A DNA stretch of 18,270 nt from Pseudomonadota bacterium (GCA_010024215.1 RGHK01000007.1:1-18270), one strand, 5' to 3'; positions 1-8,203 are shown, counted from the stretch's first letter. The notes: generated from the sequence alone by a model not told the origin. Numbers and translations are program-made.

Positions 1-977
1 TAATTTTATTGTTTTCAATTTCTTTTGTTTTAAGCGCTGAAAGTATAAGTGTTATGTCTATCAATGCTCAAAATCTATTTGATACTATTGATGATCCTGG
101 TAAGGATGATAAGGCTTTTTTGCCAATTGAAATGAAGCAATCTGAAGAACATAAAAATTCTTGTAAAAACATCACTGTTAAAAGATGGAGAAATGAGTGT
201 TTTTATCAAAACTGGAATACAGAAACCAAGAATGCAAAATTAAATAATCTTGTAAAGGTAATTACAGCATATGATCAAAATGGGGCTGATGTTATTGGAC
301 TTCAAGAAATTGAGAATATGAATATTCTTGAGCAGTTATTTGTTTTATTAAAACCATACGGATATAAAGACTTTCTTTTACTGGAAAGTAACGATAAAAG
401 AGGTGTTGATACTGCTTTTATCTCAAAATACGACATTACTAATCCTAATTTACATTATGTTAATTTCTCTTCTGATTTTGAAACAATTGATACAAGACCA
501 ATTTTTGAGGTTGATATTAATATCAATAAAACAGTTATTAAATTTTATAATGTTCACTTCCCATCAAATTTTCATCCAGCTCAAATGAGAATAGAGTCAT
601 TTGATAAGTTAAATGAACTTCTAAAAAATCACTCTTATCCATCCGTAGTTCTTGGAGATTTTAATTTAACTAATATTGATGACAAAAAGTTTAGCGTTTA
701 TGAAAATCAAGAAGAGTATTGGTATGTTGCTCATAGAGAAGGGTGTGGCTCCTGTGATGGTACATACTATTATAATCCGCGAAAGTCCTGGGATTTTCTT
801 GATACGATTATGGTTTCAAGAGATAGAGGTATTTTCTTTAATAAAGAAACTATAGATGTATTTAGAATACCTTTTAATACCTATAAAGATACCGATAAAC
901 CATTTTGGTTTAACCCAAAAACCAAGCAAGGAATCTCAGATCATTTTCCTATTGTTGCTAAAGTTTATATAAATTAA
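1..977 (+). CDS. Secreted endonuclease/exonuclease/phosphatase (EEP) family protein, 5' partial
   Basis: A metal-dependent phosphoesterase of the EEP (DNase I/exonuclease III-like) superfamily, probably a periplasmic or secreted nuclease; phosphatase or lipid phosphodiesterase activity cannot be excluded. Visible family motifs in order: an N-terminal INAQNLFD strand, the metal-ligand glutamate in GLQEIEN, the catalytic VHFPS histidine, GDFNLTN, a WDFLDTI aspartate and the C-terminal SDHFP dyad. So the catalytic set looks complete. The frame is open to the left edge. The first in-window start (TTG at 9) leaves only about ten hydrophobic residues before a likely signal-peptidase site (LSA/ES), so the true start and most of the signal peptide lie upstream. 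Four cysteines (SCK, NEC, CGSC) suit an oxidising compartment. Its stop codon overlaps the convergent stop of the MerC-like gene by four bases. The family is clear, the substrate is not. Confidence 0.85.
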   Translation, partial: ILLFSISFVLSAESISVMSINAQNLFDTIDDPGKDDKAFLPIEMKQSEEHKNSCKNITVKRWRNECFYQNWNTETKNAKLNNLVKVITAYDQNGADVIGLQEIENMNILEQLFVLLKPYGYKDFLLLESNDKRGVDTAFISKYDITNPNLHYVNFSSDFETIDTRPIFEVDININKTVIKFYNVHFPSNFHPAQMRIESFDKLNELLKNHSYPSVVLGDFNLTNIDDKKFSVYENQEEYWYVAHREGCGSCDGTYYYNPRKSWDFLDTIMVSRDRGIFFNKETIDVFRIPFNTYKDTDKPFWFNPKTKQGISDHFPIVAKVYIN

Positions 978-1318
978 ACCCTAAGTTTATGATTCCAAAA
1001 ATGGGCAATAATTAAAATAGTTCCAAATATTACTGTAAAAATAACCTCAAACAAGGTTGAAAAGAAAAGAGCAAAAAATAAACCAATAGTTCCAATACTT
1101 CCTAATATTATCGGTTCTTTCTTTTTATGAACCCAGTATGCAGAAGGGAAGCTAATAAGACCAACTATCAGAACACATACCAATAAAACAGGGTGTATTA
1201 ATTCTTCAGATATATACAAGAAACCAACTGATCCAACTCCGCCCCATATAAGAAGAGCAAATAATAAACAATGAACTACACAAAGTCCTGAGATGATTAT
1301 CCCTAATTTATCCTTCAT
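974..1318 (-). CDS. MerC-domain family small membrane protein
   Basis: A 114-residue inner-membrane protein with four predicted transmembrane helices. The first helix carries the MerC-type pattern DKLGI...S.LC..HC (Cys13, His16, Cys17). The last has an E.....GT.L...H..N ending that is also typical of the MerC family (Pfam MerC). MerC of mercury transposons moves Hg(II) across the inner membrane, but chromosomal relatives like this one are common outside mer operons and their function is unknown. No merR, merA or merP is nearby, so mercury resistance should not be assumed. The gene lies 15 bases downstream of the cupin-like gene on the same strand and probably shares its transcript. Its stop overlaps that of the convergent EEP gene. 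Confidence 0.7.
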   Translation of the reverse strand: MKDKLGIIISGLCVVHCLLFALLIWGGVGSVGFLYISEELIHPVLLVCVLIVGLISFPSAYWVHKKKEPIILGSIGTIGLFFALFFSTLFEVIFTVIFGTILIIAHFWNHKLRV

Positions 1319-1333
1319 TAATATAATGGAGTA

Positions 1334-1732
1334 TTATTTTCTCCAACCACCTCTGTCAAAGATTCTTAGATATGTAAGTTGATCATGCTCGGATAAATTA
1401 ATGACCTTACAATAATCACCAGATTGAACTAATACCACGTCACCAGCTGTTAGATCATATGAATCTTTATGCTCAACTCCATATGAAGGATCAGCCCCGT
1501 GGCCTTCATCGGTATTCATATACTCAACAACCTCCATAGAGCCTCTGCCGTTAGTAATAATATAAACGACGTCGGAATCAATTAATTTGTGACCTTGCGT
1601 TGACTTTCCAGGCTGTATAACTGTTTTACTTGCAATAACCCTTTCAAGTAGATCATTTGTCCATACAGCATAGTCTTCATTAACGTTATGAGGCGAACCT
1701 CCAACTCTAAAATTGTTATATTTTTTTGCCAT
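1334..1732 (-). CDS. Small cupin-like protein
   Basis: A soluble 132-residue protein with a single-domain cupin pattern. Motif 1 lies around residues 41-67 (PGKSTQGHK...D...YIITNGRGSMEV). Motif 2 lies around residues 97-113 (AGDVVLVQSGDYCKVINLSE). The usual metal-binding set (two His plus Glu in motif 1, His in motif 2) is largely replaced: one motif-1 histidine remains, Glu is replaced by Asp, and motif 2 has Tyr-Cys where His is expected. Metal binding is therefore uncertain. A 16-residue insertion between the motifs (GHGADPSYGVEHKD region) adds two histidines. It is the first gene of a minus-strand pair with the MerC-like gene. A possible reverse -10 box (TATAAT, complement of 1757-1762) lies upstream without a clear -35. 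The fold is likely, the function unknown. Confidence 0.6.
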   Translation of the reverse strand: MAKKYNNFRVGGSPHNVNEDYAVWTNDLLERVIASKTVIQPGKSTQGHKLIDSDVVYIITNGRGSMEVVEYMNTDEGHGADPSYGVEHKDSYDLTAGDVVLVQSGDYCKVINLSEHDQLTYLRIFDRGGWRK

Positions 1733-1804
1733 AATAATTTATATATGTTTAAACTAATTATAATTAATTAAATTAAACATGCTAGTAAATACTGATTCAG
1801 CCTA

Positions 1805-1832
1805 TTGTTATATTCCATTTATAAAATATAAT
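1805..1832 (+). promoter_or_regulatory. Probable sigma70-type promoter of the O-acetylhomoserine sulfhydrylase gene
   Basis: A consensus -10 hexamer TATAAT sits at 1827-1832, with a -35-like TTGTTA (4 of 6 consensus bases) at 1805-1810 and a 16-base spacer. Transcription would start near 1838-1840, exactly where the candidate structured leader begins, giving a roughly 105-base 5' UTR. The region is AT-rich, so hexamers arise by chance; the fit with the leader start raises the likelihood. Confidence 0.45.
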
Positions 1833-1837
1833 ACGCA

Positions 1838-1886
1838 TGCGCTTTTTGATATCAGCTTGCCGGCGTAATAAAATAGGCTAAAGAGA
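1838..1886 (+). ncRNA. Candidate SAM-II-like riboswitch (H-type pseudoknot leader)
   Basis: The leader can form stem P1 (1838-1842 with 1863-1867: U-A, G.U, C-G, G-C, C-G) closing a 20-base loop whose 5' side is U-rich. That side (1843-1848) can pair with 1879-1884 to close an H-type pseudoknot. The strand after P1, GUAAUAAAAUAGGCUAAAGAG (1865-1885), closely resembles the 3' segment of the SAM-II aptamer as I remember it (about 15 of 21 bases), including the GCUAAA element. SAM-II riboswitches bind S-adenosylmethionine and repress methionine genes, and the gene downstream makes homocysteine from O-acetylhomoserine. Unlike typical SAM-II elements, the ribosome site lies about 48 bases further on, so how it would control expression is unclear. 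The alignment was made by eye. Confidence 0.4.
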
Positions 1887-1933
1887 TTTTAATTTTTTTA
1901 TCTTCTCTCAGTTGATGTTTTAATTTTTACTAC

Positions 1934-1938
1934 AAGGA
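1934..1938 (+). promoter_or_regulatory. Shine-Dalgarno site for the sulfhydrylase gene
   Basis: AAGGA with a six-base spacer fixes the ATG at 1945 as the start. It is one of very few clear Shine-Dalgarno sites in the window: most downstream genes start at overlapping stop codons or after A/T-rich leaders without one. Confidence 0.65.
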
Positions 1939-1944
1939 AACATT

Positions 1945-3237
1945 ATGAGTAAAACATACACAAACCCAGAAACGATTGGACTTCATGCCGGATGGAGAAA
2001 GGACGATAATACTAACTCCGTAGCAGTACCAATTCATCAAACAACAAGTTATCAGTTTGATAATACTGATCATGCTGCAAATTTATTTGCCTTGTCAGAG
2101 TTAGGAAATATATATTCAAGGATTATGAATCCTACATGCGCTGTTTTAGAAGATAGAATAGCTGCATTAGAAGGTGGTGTTGGAGCATTAGCTGTAGCAT
2201 CAGGACAAGCTGCATCTGCATATGCAATTCAAAACATAGCAAAAAATGGTGACAATATTGTTGCTTCATCTCACTTATATGGAGGTACATACAATCAATT
2301 TAAAAATGTATTTTCTGATATGGGTATTGAAGTAAGGTTTGTTGATCCTGCTGATCCTCAAAACTTTGCTAATGCAACTGATGACAAAACTAGAGCATAT
2401 TATGGTGAGGTTTTACCAAATCCTAGTTTTGAAGTTTTTCCAATATCTGAAGTAGCTGAAATAGGTAGGCCTTTAGGTATCCCATTAATCGTGGACAACA
2501 CAGCTGCACCTGTTATTTGTAAGCCTTTCGATCACGGAGCTGCTGTTTTAATTCATTCAACAACAAAGTTTATTGGTGGCCATGGAACTTCAATTGGAGG
2601 AATTATAGTTGATAGTGGTAATTTTGATTGGGAAGCTTTTCCTGAAAGACAGCCGGCGCTTAATAATCCAGATCCATCTTATGCTGGTGCTATATGGACC
2701 GAAGCTGTAAAACCTCTTGGTCCTATTGCATACATATTAAAAGCTAGAACTACAATCTTGAGAGACATGGGTGCTGCTATGAGTCCATTTAATGCATTTA
2801 TGTTCATTCAAGGGCTTGAAACTCTTGCATTGAGAATGAGAGAGCACTCAAGTAATGCAGAAAAGGTTGCTGAATATTTGTCTAACCATGATTCTGTTGA
2901 AAGAGTTGGTTATCCATCAAAAATGGATGGTTATGCTAAAGAAAGAGCAGATAAATACCTTACAAATGGTAATGGAGCTTTAATGGGTTTTGAAATTAAA
3001 GGTGGAGTTGAAGCCGGTAAGAAGTTTATTGATGCACTAGAGATGGTATATCATGTTGCAAATATTGGTGACTCAAGAAGTTTAGCAATTCATCCTGCAA
3101 GCACTACTCACAGTCAGTTAAATGAAGAAGAGTTATTATCAGCAGGAGTTACTCCTGGATATGTAAGGTTATCAATTGGCTTAGAACATGTTGATGACAT
3201 TATTGCTGACCTAGACCAAGCTTTAGCAAAGATATAA
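1945..3237 (+). CDS. metY: O-acetylhomoserine sulfhydrylase (MetY type), PLP-dependent
   Basis: Catalyses O-acetyl-L-homoserine + sulfide -> L-homocysteine + acetate, the direct-sulfhydrylation step of methionine synthesis, in the cytosol with pyridoxal phosphate. The 430-residue length matches the Cys/Met-metabolism PLP family (MetY branch). Landmarks: N-terminal ETIGLHAGW and VPIHQTTSY, the YSRIMNPT phosphate-binding segment, [15 protein letters not shown], the cofactor aspartate in IVDNTAAP, and the Schiff-base lysine Lys208 in [11 protein letters not shown]. The C-terminal [14 protein letters not shown] and [14 protein letters not shown] segments are also family hallmarks. It has its own promoter, a candidate SAM-II-like leader and a good ribosome site. 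The next gene starts seven bases after its stop, so it may read through into the ccm cluster. Related sulfhydrylases using O-succinylhomoserine are the main alternative. Confidence 0.92.
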   Translation: MSKTYTNPETIGLHAGWRKDDNTNSVAVPIHQTTSYQFDNTDHAANLFALSELGNIYSRIMNPTCAVLEDRIAALEGGVGALAVASGQAASAYAIQNIAKNGDNIVASSHLYGGTYNQFKNVFSDMGIEVRFVDPADPQNFANATDDKTRAYYGEVLPNPSFEVFPISEVAEIGRPLGIPLIVDNTAAPVICKPFDHGAAVLIHSTTKFIGGHGTSIGGIIVDSGNFDWEAFPERQPALNNPDPSYAGAIWTEAVKPLGPIAYILKARTTILRDMGAAMSPFNAFMFIQGLETLALRMREHSSNAEKVAEYLSNHDSVERVGYPSKMDGYAKERADKYLTNGNGALMGFEIKGGVEAGKKFIDALEMVYHVANIGDSRSLAIHPASTTHSQLNEEELLSAGVTPGYVRLSIGLEHVDDIIADLDQALAKI

Positions 3238-3244
3238 TAAAATT

Positions 3245-3763
3245 TTGAGCCAAGAATTAGTTACTTATATAGTTCTTGGCTCAAAGACTAGGCTTAAGGG
3301 AATAAAAATCCCAACTGATAATAAATTTGAAGAGTATCTACATTTAAATTTTGATCACATAGATAATATATTAGAGACTTTAGATAATTTAATCACCCGC
3401 TCAAAAGGTGATTTAATTGTATTGCTCCCACCATCATCTTATCCAAACTCTATAGCCAAAGAGGCTTTAAAGAAAATATCTTTAATTGGCTTATCATCAT
3501 GGGGTTGGTTTGAATATAGTTCTAAAAGAAAAAACTTTATTCAAAACATCAAGAAAGTTAATACCATGTTAAGAAGCACTCCAGATCTTGAACAAGGAAT
3601 CTTTTTTTCAAAAAGATTATATTTTTCTATAGGGGGTTTTGGATCTTTTGAAATATCACCATTCACAGAAATTTCCAAAAGACTTTATTCGCGTATAGAC
3701 CCACAAAAACCATTACCAGCACTTATAATAAGAACTAAAAATCTTAGATTAGATTTAGAATGA
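3245..3763 (+). CDS. Degenerate glycosyltransferase-like protein coupled to ccmA
   Basis: A 172-residue protein of uncertain function, read from a TTG start. Its middle and C-terminal parts resemble the GT-A-fold family called rSAM/selenodomain-associated transferase 2: KGDLIVLLPPSSYPN sits where that family has a LLFLHADT-type segment. A later segment (EQGIFFSKRLYFSIGGFGSFEISPFTEISKRL) matches the family's G.F.....F...GGF....l.E...L..RL pattern. The acidic metal-binding motif is replaced by Pro-Pro-Ser-Ser, and the usual N-terminal nucleotide-sugar motif is not recognisable, so it may be catalytically dead or have a new role. It has no signal peptide or transmembrane helix. Its TGA overlaps the ccmA start (ATGA), implying translational coupling with heme-exporter synthesis. 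The assignment is based on short motifs only. Confidence 0.45.
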   Translation: MSQELVTYIVLGSKTRLKGIKIPTDNKFEEYLHLNFDHIDNILETLDNLITRSKGDLIVLLPPSSYPNSIAKEALKKISLIGLSSWGWFEYSSKRKNFIQNIKKVNTMLRSTPDLEQGIFFSKRLYFSIGGFGSFEISPFTEISKRLYSRIDPQKPLPALIIRTKNLRLDLE

Positions 3764-4329
3764 ATCAAATAGTTAAAGCAAAAAACCTTAGTTACAAGAT
3801 TAATGAAAAAAAATTATTTCAAAATATTTCTTTTGATTTAAATAAAGGAGAGGCTATTCATATTCAGGGTGAAAATGGCTCTGGTAAAACTACACTTCTA
3901 AGAATTATTTGTGGTTTAACTAAGCCTTCAAAAGGAGATTTAGATATCTCAACCGATGCTAAAATAACTTTTTTAGGCCATAAAAATGCTCTTAAACAGT
4001 ATCTAACAATTGAAGATAATCTTTCACTCTTAAATCTTATTCACCATCCAAATTTAGATCAATTTTTACAAAAATTTGGATTAGATGGGTGCCTTGACTT
4101 AAATTTAGCAAGCCTATCTTTTGGTCAACAAAAGAAAATAGCTCTTTTAAGAATTTTTCTTAATGATAGCAATCTTTTAATTATGGATGAGCCTTGTGTG
4201 GGTCTTGATAATCAGACACAAAATTATTTATCTAATTTTATAAATGATGAATTAAAGCTAGGAAAGTCTGTTTTATTTTCTTCTCATATAGATTTAGATA
4301 TTAATTCAGATAAATTGAATTTAAGTTAA
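3760..4329 (+). CDS. ccmA: CcmA, heme-exporter ABC ATPase
   Basis: Cytoplasmic ATPase of the CcmAB(CD) complex that uses ATP to release holo-CcmE from CcmC/D during cytochrome c maturation. ABC motifs in order: Walker A GENGSGKTT (about residues 38-46), signature LSFGQQKKIALLRI, Walker B LLIMDEP followed by the D-loop region CVGLDN, and the H-loop histidine in FSSHID. At 189 residues it is slightly shorter than typical CcmA (about 205), ending soon after the H-loop. The start ATG overlaps the preceding gene's stop. It is six bases upstream of ccmB. Identification rests on the ABC motifs together with the canonical ccm neighbours. Confidence 0.93.
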   Translation: MNQIVKAKNLSYKINEKKLFQNISFDLNKGEAIHIQGENGSGKTTLLRIICGLTKPSKGDLDISTDAKITFLGHKNALKQYLTIEDNLSLLNLIHHPNLDQFLQKFGLDGCLDLNLASLSFGQQKKIALLRIFLNDSNLLIMDEPCVGLDNQTQNYLSNFINDELKLGKSVLFSSHIDLDINSDKLNLS

Positions 4330-4335
4330 TAGTAA

Positions 4336-4983
4336 ATGAATATTTTTAGATTTGAATTTTTAAAATTAAGCAGAAAATCTAGAGGTTGGCTTGGACCTAT
4401 TTTGGTATTTGTACTTATTATGATTGCTTATCCATTAACTGTAGAAGTTTCTAACTTGGAGCTAGGACAGTCATTTTTTTCAGTTTTATGGATAGCAACT
4501 TTGCTAGTTATGATGCTTGCTACCGAGGATATCTTTTTAGAAGATTATAATGATGGCTCTCTGGAACAGCTTTCAATATCTGATGGCAACTTATCTTTTG
4601 TTATAGCAGTAAAAATCTTTATTTATTGGATGCTCATTGGTATTCCAATATCTATTATTGGTTTCTTATTTTGTATTGGTATAACTAATTCTTCGCAAAA
4701 TAGTATTTATGTATTACCTATAATTTTGGTAGCTTCATATATTTTTATAAATGTTTTTAGCTTTGGTAATGCATTAAGTTTAACAAAGGGTTCGGTATTA
4801 GGGACTTTGGTGACACTTCCATTATTGCTCCCATTGCTCATAGTATTGGGCAAAGTTATTGTAGCAATTAACTTTGGTTTAAATTATTTCGGCTTTCTTC
4901 TCCTGCTTTTAGGCATCTTATCCATTATAATATTTATTGTTCCAATGATTATTTCTTACATTATTAGAGCTCATTTAGAATAA
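4336..4983 (+). CDS. ccmB: CcmB, heme-exporter permease subunit
   Basis: Inner-membrane partner of CcmA. The 215-residue protein begins with FRFEFLKLSRKSRGWLGPILVF, matching the CcmB N-terminus in which a short cytoplasmic segment precedes the first helix. It contains about six hydrophobic helices. The segment LEDYNDGSLEQL is the typical CcmB loop after helix 2 (E..f..D..dGsLEqL). Length is close to the family norm of about 220. It lies between ccmA (6 bases away) and ccmC (25 bases away). Confidence 0.93.
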   Translation: MNIFRFEFLKLSRKSRGWLGPILVFVLIMIAYPLTVEVSNLELGQSFFSVLWIATLLVMMLATEDIFLEDYNDGSLEQLSISDGNLSFVIAVKIFIYWMLIGIPISIIGFLFCIGITNSSQNSIYVLPIILVASYIFINVFSFGNALSLTKGSVLGTLVTLPLLLPLLIVLGKVIVAINFGLNYFGFLLLLLGILSIIIFIVPMIISYIIRAHLE

Positions 4984-5008
4984 TTTATAGTCGTTTAGAA
5001 CTTTTATT

Positions 5009-5740
5009 GTGATTAAAAAATTTATACATCAATTTGCTTCTCCAAAAACTTATATGTTTCAGGTTAACAGGGCATATCCCTATATCTTTTATTTCTCAGT
5101 AATAATTTATTCTTTATCAGTTTTTTGGGGATTATTTTTAACTCCTGAAGATTTCGTTCAAGGCAATTCTTATAGAATTATCTATCTTCATGTCCCAGCC
5201 TCTTTTATTTCCCAATCTTTATATTTAGCAATGGCTATAGCTAGCGCTGTTTATTTAATATGGAAAGTAAAACTTTCTGTATATCTTGTAAGGTCAATCG
5301 CTCCTATTGGAGCTATAACAACGTTTATCGCTTTAATATCTGGATCTATTTGGGGTATACCTACATGGGGAACATGGTGGGTATGGGATGCTAGGATTGT
5401 TTCGACTTTAATTTTATTTATTATGTATCTAGGCCTTATATCCCTGCATGATTCATTTAATAATTTTGAAAAAGCTGATAAATTCCTTTCAATTCTTGTT
5501 ATCGTTGGGTCTGTAAATATCCCAATAATTAAAATGTCAGTTGAATGGTGGAGTACACTCCATCAGCCAGCTTCTATTACTCTTTCAGAAAAACCTGCAA
5601 TTGATCTGGTAATGCTATACCCACTATTTGGCTCGATTATAGGTTTTGCTGGGATTGTTACTTGTTTGGTAATACTCTCATCTAAATTTCAAATATTCAG
5701 AAGAGAAAAGAATAAAAGCTGGGTAAATGATTATGTTTAA
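5009..5740 (+). CDS. ccmC: CcmC, heme-handling protein (transfers heme to CcmE)
   Basis: Six-helix inner-membrane protein that loads heme onto CcmE. The tryptophan-rich periplasmic signature WGTWWVWDAR is at residues 120-129. The two heme-ligand histidines of the family are visible in YLHVPASF (His61) and WWSTLHQPASI (His185). Length 243 is normal. A GTG start codon at 5009 is used; no clear Shine-Dalgarno precedes it. The 3' end overlaps the small ccmD gene by 14 bases. Confidence 0.95.
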   Translation: MIKKFIHQFASPKTYMFQVNRAYPYIFYFSVIIYSLSVFWGLFLTPEDFVQGNSYRIIYLHVPASFISQSLYLAMAIASAVYLIWKVKLSVYLVRSIAPIGAITTFIALISGSIWGIPTWGTWWVWDARIVSTLILFIMYLGLISLHDSFNNFEKADKFLSILVIVGSVNIPIIKMSVEWWSTLHQPASITLSEKPAIDLVMLYPLFGSIIGFAGIVTCLVILSSKFQIFRREKNKSWVNDYV

Positions 5741-5906
5741 TTTTGCATTTAATTCATTTTCTGAAGCTATATTAATGGAAAGTCAAAACGGACAAAGTCA
5801 TGGCATTTATGTATGGTCTGTTTTGTTAATAGTTTTTTTATGTATATTTATGACTTTTTTCTTTTACAAAAATAAGATAAAAAAAATCACAAAAAAATTT
5901 AAATGA
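5727..5906 (+). CDS. ccmD: CcmD, small heme-exporter accessory membrane protein
   Basis: A 59-codon gene, easily missed because of its size. It encodes one transmembrane helix (about residues 28-47) preceded by the CcmD signature SHGIYVW and followed by a basic cytoplasmic tail rich in lysine. CcmD stabilises the CcmC-heme-CcmE complex and helps release holo-CcmE. The ATG at 5727 lies inside ccmC; an alternative in-frame ATG is at 5733. The stop overlaps the ccmE start as ATGA (5903-5906), so ccmC, ccmD and ccmE are translationally chained. Position, size and the YVW motif make the call firm. Confidence 0.88.
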   Translation: MIMFNFAFNSFSEAILMESQNGQSHGIYVWSVLLIVFLCIFMTFFFYKNKIKKITKKFK

Positions 5907-6307
5907 AACCTATTAGAAAAAAAAGATTAATGTCGGTTTTATTAATTTTAATTACTTCTGCTCTTGGCTCATATTTAATTATTAAAGCACTTGATTCTAA
6001 TTTAGATTTTTTCTACACACCATCTGAGCTTACTGACCAAGAGATACCAAACAATAAAAGAATTAAAGTGGGCGGCATGGTTTTAGAGGGATCGGTGTTA
6101 AGAGAAAAAACCAAAATAGAATTTGTAATCACGGATTATAAAGGATCAATTGAAGTTGTTTTTGATGGGGTAGTTCCAGATCTTTTTAAAGAAGGAAGTG
6201 GGGTAGTTGTATTAGGATATTTAAATGAAAAAACCTTATACGCAGAAGAAGTATTAGCAAAGCATGATGAAAACTATATGCCTCCAAGTATTGATATTGG
6301 TAATTAA
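5903..6307 (+). CDS. ccmE: CcmE, periplasmic heme chaperone
   Basis: Membrane-anchored heme chaperone that carries heme covalently from CcmC to CcmF. A basic N-terminus (KPIRKKR) and one signal-anchor helix (about residues 9-28) are followed by an OB-fold domain starting near YTPSEL. The heme-attachment site LAKHDENYMPP is intact, with covalent-binding His121 and Tyr125 in the standard H...Y spacing. This is the classical His-type CcmE rather than the Cys variant of some archaea and bacteria. The 134-residue length is normal but the acidic/proline C-terminal tail is short. It abuts ccmF with no intergenic bases. Confidence 0.96.
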   Translation: MKPIRKKRLMSVLLILITSALGSYLIIKALDSNLDFFYTPSELTDQEIPNNKRIKVGGMVLEGSVLREKTKIEFVITDYKGSIEVVFDGVVPDLFKEGSGVVVLGYLNEKTLYAEEVLAKHDENYMPPSIDIGN

Positions 6308-8203
6308 ATGTTAATAGAGATAGCCCATTTTCTTACCATTCTTTCAACTGGTTTATTTTTTCTATGTTTCATTTTTTCTTTTTTACTAAGTTCAAATGAC
6401 ACTAATGTAATAAACTTAGTATCTAAAACCTATTCTCACAGTTTTCTACTTTTTGTTTTATCTTTTTTAATTTATGTCTATTTGGCTGTTAACGATGATT
6501 TTAGAGTTTTATATATTGCTCAGCATTCAAATATTAATTTACCAATTTTTTATAAGATTTCATCTATCTGGAGTGCTCATGAGGGCTCTATGTTTTTGTG
6601 GATTGTATTTTTAACTATTTGGGGTGCTGTTTATAACTTTTTTACAAGCAATAATCAGCCACTTAAAGCTAAGACAATTGGGGTTATTTCATTAACTTCT
6701 GTCGGATTTCTACTTTTTTTATTATTAACCTCAAACCCTTTTGAAATTATTTTACCAATACCTCCAGAGAATGGAGCAGATATTAATCCTGTTTTGCAAG
6801 ATCCGTTGCTAGCAATACATCCGCCAATGTTATATATGGGGTATGTCGGTTTTGTAATAGCATTTGGCCAATCCATCGCATTTTTGGTAGAGGGTAAATC
6901 AGAAATAAAATGGGAAAAGCAGGTAAGATTTTGGTCACTTATTGCATGGTCATTTTTAACACTTGGAATAGCGCTCGGTAGCTGGTGGGCTTATTACGAA
7001 TTAGGGTGGGGAGGATATTGGTTTTGGGACCCTGTTGAAAATGTTGCTTTAATGCCATGGCTTGCTGCAACAGCATTTATACATTCACTTAGTGTCTCAT
7101 CAAAATCTTCAATTTTAAGGATATGGACTTTATTATTATCAATTCTAGTTTTTTCATTAAGTCTTTTTGGTGCTTTTATAGTTAGATCTGGAATTATTGA
7201 TAGCGTTCATTCATTTGCAAATGATCCTGAAAGAGGTCTTTATTTGCTAGCTTTTATTGGTTTTCTAGTTATTACATCATTGCTTCTTTTTTCATATAGA
7301 TTCAGCATTCTTGTTTCAAATAAAAGAATTACCTCCTTGTCCAAGGAGTCATTTATATCAATTAATAATATTTTGTTTGGCACATTAATCTTTTCGACCA
7401 TGCTAGGAGTTATGTACCCACTAATTTACGAGTTTATATATAATCAAAAAATAAGTGTTGGAGCTCCATTTTATAATGCAATCTTTGTTCCAATCACTCT
7501 TCTAGCATGCATTTTTATGTATTTTTCAATTGATTCAAAGTGGCAACAAAAATTAAAAATAGACCTTTTTAAAAACCCTTCAATAATAAGCTCAGTTATG
7601 GCAATAATGGTTGTTATTTTTGTTAAATACAAATTTCTTATTTCAGATTTTTGGACACTTGCATCAATTTTTATAGGCATGATGATCATAACTAGATATA
7701 TTTTTGTAATTTTTGACTATCTTGTTCTTAAGAAATTTACGAATATATATAGCATTACCGCTCATATTGGATTGGGCCTACTTATTATAGCTATTGGCCT
7801 CAATAATGACCTAAGCAAAGAAAGAGCCTTGAATATTCAAATTAATGATAGTGATTTTTATAATAACTATGAATTCACATTTGATAATATGAAATTAGTT
7901 TCTGGGCCTAATTATGATTCTGTAATTGCCGATTTCATTGTTAAAGATAAAGCTGGCAATGAATTTATGCTTAGTCCTGAAAAACGAAAATATTTTGTTC
8001 GTGGTCAGATAACAACTGAGACGGCAATACATGTTACTCCTTTTAAAGATATTTATATGACAATTGGTGACCAACTAGATGATGGAAGTTGGATTGTAAA
8101 CATTCAATTCAATTACTTTATTAGATGGATTTGGTTTTCAGCTATATTGATGATTATCTCTGGAATATTTTTAGCATATTCCTTATCAAGGAAAAGGTCA
8201 TGA
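6308..8203 (+). CDS. ccmF: CcmF, cytochrome c heme lyase subunit
   Basis: Large polytopic membrane subunit (631 residues, about 15 helices) of the heme-ligation complex that attaches heme from CcmE to apocytochrome CXXCH motifs. The tryptophan-rich heme-handling signature starts at Trp226-Trp227 (WWAYYELGWGGYWFWDPVEN). Family segments also present are SSIWSAHEGSMFLW near the N-terminus, LQDPLLAIHPPMLYMGYVG, and FGAFIVRSGIIDSVHSFANDP. A periplasmic domain occupies about residues 500-600 before the final helix. Its TGA overlaps the ccmG start (ATGA). Confidence 0.96.
   Translation: MLIEIAHFLTILSTGLFFLCFIFSFLLSSNDTNVINLVSKTYSHSFLLFVLSFLIYVYLAVNDDFRVLYIAQHSNINLPIFYKISSIWSAHEGSMFLWIVFLTIWGAVYNFFTSNNQPLKAKTIGVISLTSVGFLLFLLLTSNPFEIILPIPPENGADINPVLQDPLLAIHPPMLYMGYVGFVIAFGQSIAFLVEGKSEIKWEKQVRFWSLIAWSFLTLGIALGSWWAYYELGWGGYWFWDPVENVALMPWLAATAFIHSLSVSSKSSILRIWTLLLSILVFSLSLFGAFIVRSGIIDSVHSFANDPERGLYLLAFIGFLVITSLLLFSYRFSILVSNKRITSLSKESFISINNILFGTLIFSTMLGVMYPLIYEFIYNQKISVGAPFYNAIFVPITLLACIFMYFSIDSKWQQKLKIDLFKNPSIISSVMAIMVVIFVKYKFLISDFWTLASIFIGMMIITRYIFVIFDYLVLKKFTNIYSITAHIGLGLLIIAIGLNNDLSKERALNIQINDSDFYNNYEFTFDNMKLVSGPNYDSVIADFIVKDKAGNEFMLSPEKRKYFVRGQITTETAIHVTPFKDIYMTIGDQLDDGSWIVNIQFNYFIRWIWFSAILMIISGIFLAYSLSRKRS

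Noticed and set aside
974..1318. Mercury resistance function from the MerC-like protein.
   Set aside because: No other mer gene is present, and MerC-family proteins are common chromosomal genes outside resistance operons.
1799..1879. Eight-base inverted repeat AGCCTATT (1799-1806) / AATAGGCT (1872-1879) considered as a riboswitch stem or operator.
   Set aside because: The left arm lies within the likely -35 region and would not be transcribed from the predicted start, and the 65-base spacing does not suit a dimeric operator. Chance or an alternative structure from an upstream promoter remains possible.
8125..8199. Upstream-extended start for ccmG.
   Set aside because: The extension lies wholly inside the ccmF tail in another frame; the ATG at 8200 overlaps the ccmF stop and directly precedes the signal anchor.
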